Assembly (NCBI RefSeq): GCF_019278525.1
Contig: NZ_CP058986.1
Coordinates: forward strand, 1,364,001-1,428,000
Length of the DNA stretch: 64,000 nucleotides
Direction of reading: 5' to 3'
Origin: Polaribacter sp. HaHaR_3_91
Lineage (GTDB): Bacteria > Bacteroidota > Bacteroidia > Flavobacteriales > Flavobacteriaceae
This document shows positions 58,403 through 64,000 of the stretch, piece after piece. Position numbers and translations under genes: made by a program. Every line of letters begins with the position of its first letter. The first letter of the stretch is position 1. Below the pieces are notes generated by a model. It saw only the letters and a program-made list of their open reading frames with translations. It ran no database searches and was not told the origin of the DNA.

Positions 58403-59110
58403 TTAATTATCAATTTTTTTGATAAAATCGTCTCTATAATTTAATCCAATAGGTATCCAGTTATTATCAATAATAATTCTATTTCTTTGCACAGAATAAA
58501 TGTGTTTTATAGAAACAATGTAGGATTTATGAACACGGATAAAATTCACTTTACCTAATTTTTCTTCAAAACTTTTAAGACTGCTAAGTGTTAATATAGG
58601 TTTTTCTCTATGGGTATGAATTTTAATATAATCTTTTAACGACTCTATATATTTTATGTCTGCTAAGTTTATTTTTAAATTCTCATATTCAGATTTTACA
58701 AAAATAAACTCAGGAGTTGTTTCTAAGGTTGTAACAAGTGTTTCTTCTTCCGTTTTAGACTTCAATAAACTTTGTGCTCTTGTTGCCGCTTTTAAAAAAC
58801 GATGAAAAGGAATCGGTTTTACTAGGTAATCGATGGCATTTAAGTTAAAACCTTCCACGGCATAGTGCGAGTATGCAGTTGTAAAGATAAATAGTGGTTT
58901 GTTGTCTAAAGATTTTATAAAATCGATACCAGAAAAATCTGGCATTTCTATATCAGAAAAAATTAAATCTATTTTTTGTGATTGTAAAATAGTTGTTGCT
59001 TCAAATCCACTAGAGCAAGAACCTATTAATTCTAAAAACGGAACTTTAGAAATAAAGTCTTCTAATAATTCTAATGCTAGCGGTTCATCATCAATAATTA
59101 TACACTTCAT
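58403..59110 (-). CDS. LytTR response regulator
   Basis: The 235-aa protein has a receiver domain (1-120; acidic pocket DDE 7-9, phospho-Asp D53, Lys in LVKPIPFHRF) and a C-terminal LytTR DNA-binding domain (about 135-235, with IKIHTHREKPILTLSSLKSFEEKL and FIRVHKSYIVSIKHI). It is 3 nt downstream of the LytS-like kinase, its likely partner. It converges on alkB with 2 nt between stops. Targets unknown. Confidence 0.93.
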   Translation of the reverse strand: MKCIIIDDEPLALELLEDFISKVPFLELIGSCSSGFEATTILQSQKIDLIFSDIEMPDFSGIDFIKSLDNKPLFIFTTAYSHYAVEGFNLNAIDYLVKPIPFHRFLKAATRAQSLLKSKTEEETLVTTLETTPEFIFVKSEYENLKINLADIKYIESLKDYIKIHTHREKPILTLSSLKSFEEKLGKVNFIRVHKSYIVSIKHIYSVQRNRIIIDNNWIPIGLNYRDDFIKKIDN

Positions 59111-59113
59111 TTT

Positions 59114-60157
59114 TTATTTTTTTAAGTTGATTTTTAGATTTACTTCAAATGATTTTTTAGTATTCGTAATCTCTAAAGTATGCGCGTTTGGGTACAATAA
59201 ATTCAATCTGTTTTGTATGTTTTCTAAACCAATACCAGAGTCTTTGTTTAAGGCGTTTTGTAGTGATGATAAATTATAAACATTTAAATGTAATTGATCA
59301 TCATTGGTAGAAATTTTAATAGTAATATCTGTTTTTCCTTTATAATCTGTTCCGTATTTAAATGCGTTTTCTATAAAAGAAATAAGTAGTAGAGGTTCTA
59401 TTCTGTAGTTTAAATTTCCATGCACGTTTATTTTTACACCACTAGAATCCTTTAATCGTAATAACTGTAAAGAGATATAATTTTTTATGTATTCTATTTC
59501 TTTTTCTAGGCATATATAGTTTTCATTGGCCTCATAAATCATATATCGCATGAGTTCCGAAAGAGTTACAATGGCAACGGTAGTGTCATCAGATTTCTTA
59601 TTAGCTAAAGAATAAATACTATTTAATGTATTGAATAAAAAATGAGGATTTAACTGTGCTTTTAAAAATGATAATTCAGAATTTACTTTTTGAGAAGCGG
59701 CAATAGTTCGTTCTTTTTCAGATTTATACCATTCTGCAACTAGCTTTACACAAGTACTTAAAGCAAAAAATATCAGCAGTAAAATAGGTGGTCTTAAATT
59801 GAAATTACTTTCTCTAGGTCCTCTAAATTTAGGATTAAATTGGCCTTCCGGAAAAGGTGGTCTTAAAGAAAATTTTAAACAGAATTTTATTATAAAAGTT
59901 ATAGAAAATATAATTCCTAATGAAATTAGAAGGTATAAAATAATTTTTTTATTCAGTAAAAATTTAGGGATTAACACTAAATAATTCAAATAAAAAACAG
60001 CAATAAAAGTGAAGTTTAAAATATAAAACTCATTCGGAATTGTGCTTAGTCTAGCATAAGACTGAATGGCGGTTATCACCAAAAAGAAAATCCATATAAG
60101 ACAATGGACAATTATTATGGTGTTATTTTTTTTTAATAAAGGACTCAATGTTTTCAT
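59114..60157 (-). CDS. LytS-like sensor histidine kinase
   Basis: The 347-aa inner-membrane kinase has about four TM helices (14-34, 45-65, 70-95, 123-140) with a Pro-rich loop (about 98-125, RPPFPEGQFNPKFRG). The His kinase domain (PF06580) has phospho-His H172 in LNPHFLFNTLN, and a HATPase part with N-box FIENAFKYG and GIGLENIQNRL. No extracellular sensor domain is obvious, so the loop may be the input. It forms a two-gene unit with the LytTR regulator. Confidence 0.92.
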   Translation of the reverse strand: MKTLSPLLKKNNTIIIVHCLIWIFFLVITAIQSYARLSTIPNEFYILNFTFIAVFYLNYLVLIPKFLLNKKIILYLLISLGIIFSITFIIKFCLKFSLRPPFPEGQFNPKFRGPRESNFNLRPPILLLIFFALSTCVKLVAEWYKSEKERTIAASQKVNSELSFLKAQLNPHFLFNTLNSIYSLANKKSDDTTVAIVTLSELMRYMIYEANENYICLEKEIEYIKNYISLQLLRLKDSSGVKINVHGNLNYRIEPLLLISFIENAFKYGTDYKGKTDITIKISTNDDQLHLNVYNLSSLQNALNKDSGIGLENIQNRLNLLYPNAHTLEITNTKKSFEVNLKINLKK

Positions 60158-60225
60158 TATTTAACAAATGCAAAATTATATGAGACGTTTCTTAAAACTC
60201 TCCCAATAAACTGTTGTTTTTATCA

Positions 60226-60279
60226 CAAAAAAGGTTGAAAATTAAGTTACTAGGAATAAGTAGCTTAATTTTCAACCTT
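60226..60279 (-). terminator. Terminator after the kelch lipoprotein gene
   Basis: A 21-bp stem (60231-60251 with 60259-60279, one G-T pair, 7-nt loop), followed by TTTTTT on the minus strand, 27 nt after the stop at 60306. It isolates the gene from the kinase-regulator pair. Confidence 0.9.
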
Positions 60280-60305
60280 AAATATATTTTTAAAAGTAAG
60301 AAGTG

Positions 60306-61331
60306 TTAATCATCTTCATTTTCTAATTCATAAGGTCTAAACTCCCAAACATCATCAAAATAATAACTACCGCTTCTACCCATTAATACAAATGCTTTTG
60401 TATCAAAAGTAAAAGTAGATGCGTTTTGTCTTGCAGATCCTTCAAATACAGGTAATTCTTCCCAAGTATCTGTTGCAGGGCTATATTCCCAAGCATTGGT
60501 GTTGATAGAACCAGCAATACCAGTAGTTACATATCCTTTTCCGTCTAAAGAAAATGCTGCACCACTGCTTAAAAGAATGCTATAATCGTCATCATCATCT
60601 TCGTCATCATCTAAATCTGTTAAACGTGTCCAGGTAGTTCCGTTAAAAGCATAAAAATCTTCTTCGTAACCACCATTATGAATTCCTAAACCAATATAAG
60701 CAACATCATCTATAGTAAAAACAGAGGCATTCTGACGCTTTTGTCCACCAAAACCTACAGATTGTTCCCAAGTATTAGAAGCAACATCGTATTTCCAAAA
60801 ATCTTTTTGCTCACTACCATCATACCCGGTTCCAATATATCCATCATTACCAATAGCAAAACCAATAGCACCATATCTTGCAGTACCTTCAAAATCTGCT
60901 TTTTGAGTCCAAGTGTCAGACGTTGGGTCATATTCCCAAAAATCATTTAATTTATCTACACCGTCATAACCAGTACCTAAATATCCTTTACCGTTTATAG
61001 TAAAACCAACAGCACCACTTCTTGCAGTACCAGGAAATGCAGCTTTCTTTACCCAGTAATCACTATCAGAATTATACTCCCAAGTATCAGCTAAATAATC
61101 ATCACCATCATAACCAGTTACTAAATACCCTTTAGAACCAATGGTAAAACTTACAGAATTCGCTCTAGAATCACCATCAAAAGTAGAACTCTCCACCCAG
61201 TTTCCGTACTCATCATCATCGTCATCATCACTACACCCTATAAAAAATAGAGACATTATTAATGTTGCTAAAAAGAGCATACTACTCCTTTGTATTAAAT
61301 TTGTTTTTCTCATTAGATTTAATTTATTCAT
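60306..61331 (-). CDS. Six-bladed kelch-repeat lipoprotein
   Basis: The 341-aa protein (two in-frame ATGs, 61331 and 61313; the second gives the better signal peptide MRKTNLIQRSSML) has lipobox FFIGC followed by SDDDDDDE, an acidic stretch like Bacteroidota surface-export signals. Six kelch repeats of about 47 residues follow, each with G-x-G-Y-D-G and W-E-Y-x-P...W motifs, making a propeller. A second Asp run (DLDDDEDDDDDY) lies near 245. Ligand unknown. The gene is upstream of the LytS/LytTR pair but has its own terminator. Confidence 0.82.
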   Translation of the reverse strand: MNKLNLMRKTNLIQRSSMLFLATLIMSLFFIGCSDDDDDDEYGNWVESSTFDGDSRANSVSFTIGSKGYLVTGYDGDDYLADTWEYNSDSDYWVKKAAFPGTARSGAVGFTINGKGYLGTGYDGVDKLNDFWEYDPTSDTWTQKADFEGTARYGAIGFAIGNDGYIGTGYDGSEQKDFWKYDVASNTWEQSVGFGGQKRQNASVFTIDDVAYIGLGIHNGGYEEDFYAFNGTTWTRLTDLDDDEDDDDDYSILLSSGAAFSLDGKGYVTTGIAGSINTNAWEYSPATDTWEELPVFEGSARQNASTFTFDTKAFVLMGRSGSYYFDDVWEFRPYELENEDD

Positions 61332-61347
61332 TTGCTTAATTATTAGG

Positions 61348-61355
61348 CAAACTTA
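61348..61355 (-). promoter_or_regulatory. Candidate -7 element of the kelch lipoprotein gene
   Basis: TAAGTTTG fits TAnnTTTG on the minus strand, 16 nt before the first ATG; the short leader it implies favours the second ATG (61313). No clear -33. Confidence 0.4.
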
Positions 61356-61561
61356 AAAGCTAATAAATAGCTAACATTACAAAATAGACAAACAAGGGTA
61401 TTTTATAGATAAACATGTAAACCAAATGTTAATTTTCTTAAAAGGTGTTAATTATAGGGTTTAACGGTGTTTTTTAGTGGTAAGTCTATAAAAAAAGACT
61501 GTTTATATATTTTATGATTTCTGATGACGGCTCTCCTAATATTTTTGCTTGAAAAAGTAAA

Positions 61562-62881
61562 ATGAGGTATTTAATTTTTAGTATTATAGGTATGGTCTTT
61601 TTAGCGTCTTGCGCTACCGACGATACTACTTATGAAGTAGGAGGTGATTTTATTGAAAACACTATTCAGGTTAGAGTTTTAGATACATTTTCTATAAAAA
61701 CAGGGACTTTTAAATTAGATTCTATAATTACTTCTAACACTAATAGAATTTTAGTAGGTAATGTGGTAGATGAAAACTTGGGTACTTTATCTGCAAAATC
61801 TTATCTAGAATTAATAACCTCTAATTTTTCTATAAGTACAGATGCGGTGTATGATTCTATAGGGATGATTTTAAATTATGATAATTACTATTATGGAGAT
61901 ACTACAAAAGTACAAACCTATACACTACATAGAATTACAGAAACAGTAGAGCCAGAAGACGATGCTACTAGTTTTTATAATACATCTTCCTTAGAATACG
62001 ATGCTGCTATTTTAGGACAACTTTCATTTACGCCAAGACCTAATAAATCTACAGATTCTTTATTTGTTAAAATGGATGACGTTTTAGGAAAAGAAATTTT
62101 TGATAAAATTGTAGACAATGATATTAATAATACAGACGATTTTCTACAATATTTTAAAGGATTGGTAATTGCACCAGATACTTCTGTAAGTAGCCATGTT
62201 TTAGGTTTTAATGCACAAACTACAACAGGTACAGGGAATTCTATGATGCGATTGTATTATTCTATAAATGATGATGACAGTGAAGATAATGATTATTACA
62301 TAGATTTTGTAATTTCTTCAGCAGCACAGCAGTTTAATGAAATAAAATCAGATTTGTCTAGTACGGTTTTAGGTGATTTTGAAGATGGTGAAGAAATAAA
62401 ACTGAGTACAACTACAGATAATTTATTGTTTGCACAATCTGGAACAGGAATTACAGCGAGAATAGAGATGCCGTCTATTAAAAAACTTTCTGAATTGTAT
62501 GAAAATGCTGCTACTTTAAGTGCCGAATTAACCTTTAACCCGTTAAAAGGAAGTTATAGTGATGACAATCCGCTACCAGAATACTTGTCGGTTTATATTG
62601 TAGATCATAAAAATAGAATTATACAACAACTTACGGATATAGATGGTAATATAGCTTCTGCAATTTTAATAGAAGATACAGATGAATTTAATGAAGACAC
62701 TTATTACTACGTTAATTTAAGTGGATTTGTAGAGCAAATTTTATATTCAGACACCGATTTAAATTATGCCTTAATGATTCAGTCGGAAAACTATTCTAAA
62801 GAAGTAAATAACATTGTTATAGAAAATAACGCAAGTACTAATAGAGAAGTAAAGTTATCAGTAAAATATTTAAACTATTAA
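61562..62881 (+). CDS. DUF4270 lipoprotein
   Basis: The 439-aa protein has a lipobox (FLASC, Cys17) and starts the mature part with ATDDTTYEVGGDFIENTIQV, the DUF4270 hallmark of early Asp/Gly followed by beta strands. The family occurs in Bacteroidota as a probable outer-membrane lipoprotein with no known function. TATTTTTG (61540-61547) is a -7 match 14 nt upstream. The next gene starts 1 nt after its stop, so the two are cotranslated. Confidence 0.8.
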   Translation: MRYLIFSIIGMVFLASCATDDTTYEVGGDFIENTIQVRVLDTFSIKTGTFKLDSIITSNTNRILVGNVVDENLGTLSAKSYLELITSNFSISTDAVYDSIGMILNYDNYYYGDTTKVQTYTLHRITETVEPEDDATSFYNTSSLEYDAAILGQLSFTPRPNKSTDSLFVKMDDVLGKEIFDKIVDNDINNTDDFLQYFKGLVIAPDTSVSSHVLGFNAQTTTGTGNSMMRLYYSINDDDSEDNDYYIDFVISSAAQQFNEIKSDLSSTVLGDFEDGEEIKLSTTTDNLLFAQSGTGITARIEMPSIKKLSELYENAATLSAELTFNPLKGSYSDDNPLPEYLSVYIVDHKNRIIQQLTDIDGNIASAILIEDTDEFNEDTYYYVNLSGFVEQILYSDTDLNYALMIQSENYSKEVNNIVIENNASTNREVKLSVKYLNY

Positions 62882-62882
62882 G

Positions 62883-64000
62883 ATGAGAAAAAAGATATTA
62901 TTACTAGTATTAGTAGTTTCAGGACACGCTTTGTTTGCCCAAAGTAATACAAATACACCCTATTCATTATTTGGTTTAGGTGTAGAAAATAAAACAGCTA
63001 CAGGAGGTTTAACCGGTTTAGGAAACACAGGTATTGCACAAGCTAATCCGTTTGAAATAAATTTATTTAACCCAGCGAGTTTAAGTAGTATTTTACCAAA
63101 ATCTTTTTTATATGAATTTGGTTTAAATGGTACATATTCTACCTTACAAACAAATAGTGTTAGTGAAAGTAGTACCAATGGAAACATCTCTCACCTTGCT
63201 ATTGCGTTTCCTATAAAACAAGGTTGGGGTATGAGTATTGGTTTGCTTCCGTATACAAAAACAGGGTATAATATAGATGTAGAAAATGCTATTGAAGGTT
63301 CTGCAGATACTTATGTTACTAGAATTACAGGAGAAGGAGGTTTAAATAAATTTTATTTATCTACAGGTTTTAAAGTGATTAAAAATTTATCTTTAGGTGT
63401 AGATGTAGCTTTTCTTTTTGGGTCTATCAATCAAGAAAGTATAGCGTATACAGGTTCTTTAGTTTCTATCAGTGATCAAAATCATTACGGCGGAGTAAAA
63501 TTAAAAACCGGTCTTCAATATAAATTACCATCAATTAAAGGTTTAGAAAATACTATTGGAGCTACGTTAGAATTGCCTTCATCTTTAGGAGGAACACAAA
63601 CAAGAACATCTTATAAAACATCTTCTAACGGAACCTCAATAAGTATCGAAGAAGATGTAGAAAATGATTTAGAGAATTTTGAACTGCCATTTTCCTACGG
63701 AGTAGGACTTACTTCTGTGATCAATAAAAAAATTACAACAAGTTTAGATTACCGAAAATTACTTTGGAGCGATACTTCTCAACCGCAAAATAACGAAAGT
63801 TATGCAGACCAATCTATCTATGCTTTTGGAGTAGAATATGTGTCTACATCAACAAAATATAATTATTGGTCTAACGTAAAATATAGAGCAGGTATTAATT
63901 ATAATACAGGTTTTTTAAAAATTTCTAACCAACAAATAGATAGTTATTTTGTGTCTTTTGGACTAGGTTTACCAATGAAAAAATATAGTAATGATAATTT
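62883..64000 (+). CDS. Outer-membrane beta-barrel-like protein (partial, C-terminus outside window)
   Basis: Open from ATG 62883 to the window end (372 codons). A Sec signal (MRKKILLLVLVVSGHALFAQ) is followed by NTNTPYSLFGLG and repeated Gly-rich beta strands (GLTGLGNTGIAQANPFEINLFNPASL; AFPIKQGWGMSIGLLPY), the look of FadL-like or Bacteroidota PorV-like outer-membrane proteins. The NPAS motif after the first strands is typical of FadL-type hatch regions. It is 1 nt behind the DUF4270 gene, so lipoprotein and barrel likely act together. Confidence 0.72.
   Translation, partial: MRKKILLLVLVVSGHALFAQSNTNTPYSLFGLGVENKTATGGLTGLGNTGIAQANPFEINLFNPASLSSILPKSFLYEFGLNGTYSTLQTNSVSESSTNGNISHLAIAFPIKQGWGMSIGLLPYTKTGYNIDVENAIEGSADTYVTRITGEGGLNKFYLSTGFKVIKNLSLGVDVAFLFGSINQESIAYTGSLVSISDQNHYGGVKLKTGLQYKLPSIKGLENTIGATLELPSSLGGTQTRTSYKTSSNGTSISIEEDVENDLENFELPFSYGVGLTSVINKKITTSLDYRKLLWSDTSQPQNNESYADQSIYAFGVEYVSTSTKYNYWSNVKYRAGINYNTGFLKISNQQIDSYFVSFGLGLPMKKYSNDN

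Noticed and set aside
1..64000. CRISPR array, rRNA operon or replication origin
   Set aside because: No regularly spaced repeats, no rRNA sequence and no DnaA-box cluster were noticed.

Overview
The window comes from an AT-rich chromosome of the Bacteroidota, almost certainly family Flavobacteriaceae; a marine Polaribacter- or Tenacibaculum-like genus is my guess. The grounds are: TonB/CarboxypepD_reg receptors, many SPII lipoproteins, DUF4270, DUF3467, HYC_CC_PP and DUF3347 proteins, a LytS/LytTR pair, the tRNA-tuf-tRNA-Trp-secE-nusG-rplKAJL-rpoBC order, and promoters of the Bacteroidota form TTG-N18/19-TAnnTTTG. No rRNA, CRISPR array, prophage or intact insertion sequence is visible.

Layout. 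1-1266: N-terminal part of a fused 2-oxoacid dehydrogenase E1 (minus strand, runs off the edge). 1447-6687: surface and outer-membrane genes, including a degenerate M1-peptidase-like protein joined to a probable beta-barrel. 6783-10414: LOG-family protein and uvrA. 10592-16581: PspC-like protein with a K+ channel, an RmlD-like reductase, an AGCS symporter, a helix-hairpin-helix protein and an acyl-CoA dehydrogenase. 16768-31624: the information-processing core: rpsU-xerC-hpf, four tRNAs, tuf, tRNA-Trp, secE, nusG, rplKAJL, rpoB, rpoC. 31731-36197: DUF3467 protein, then a TonB receptor with a beta-propeller phytase lipoprotein (phytate phosphate scavenging). 36206-39328 (minus): esterase, HGSNAT-like membrane acyltransferase, chorismate synthase. 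39512-39693: tRNA-Ser with its own promoter and terminator. 39694-40459: 766 bp without a gene. 40460-48249: copper/silver export operon (HYC_CC_PP protein, CusA, TolC, CusB, HMA lipoprotein). 48449-56406 (minus): lactaldehyde/lactate module (aldA, fucP-type symporter, lactate oxidase, AraC regulator, lutABC). 56849-64000: nucleotidyltransferase, AlkB, LytTR two-component system, kelch lipoprotein, DUF4270 lipoprotein and a truncated outer-membrane protein.

How the genes work together. The core region makes ribosomal proteins, elongation factor, secretion and transcription components. Two structured spacers (rplL-rpoB and rpoB-rpoC) may tune its stoichiometry. The phytase pair would release and import phosphate or a phytate breakdown product. 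The cus operon moves Cu(I)/Ag(I) from periplasm to exterior. The aldA-fucP-lldD-lutABC genes would import a deoxysugar and oxidise the resulting L-lactaldehyde to lactate and pyruvate.

Most noteworthy: a repeat-like 48-bp GC-richer block read in frame inside cusA; a peptidase-fold protein lacking the M1 zinc site; two 22-bp direct repeats upstream of the TonB-phytase operon; strong hairpins between rplL and rpoB and between rpoB and rpoC; and a mix of CCA-encoding and CCA-lacking tRNA genes.
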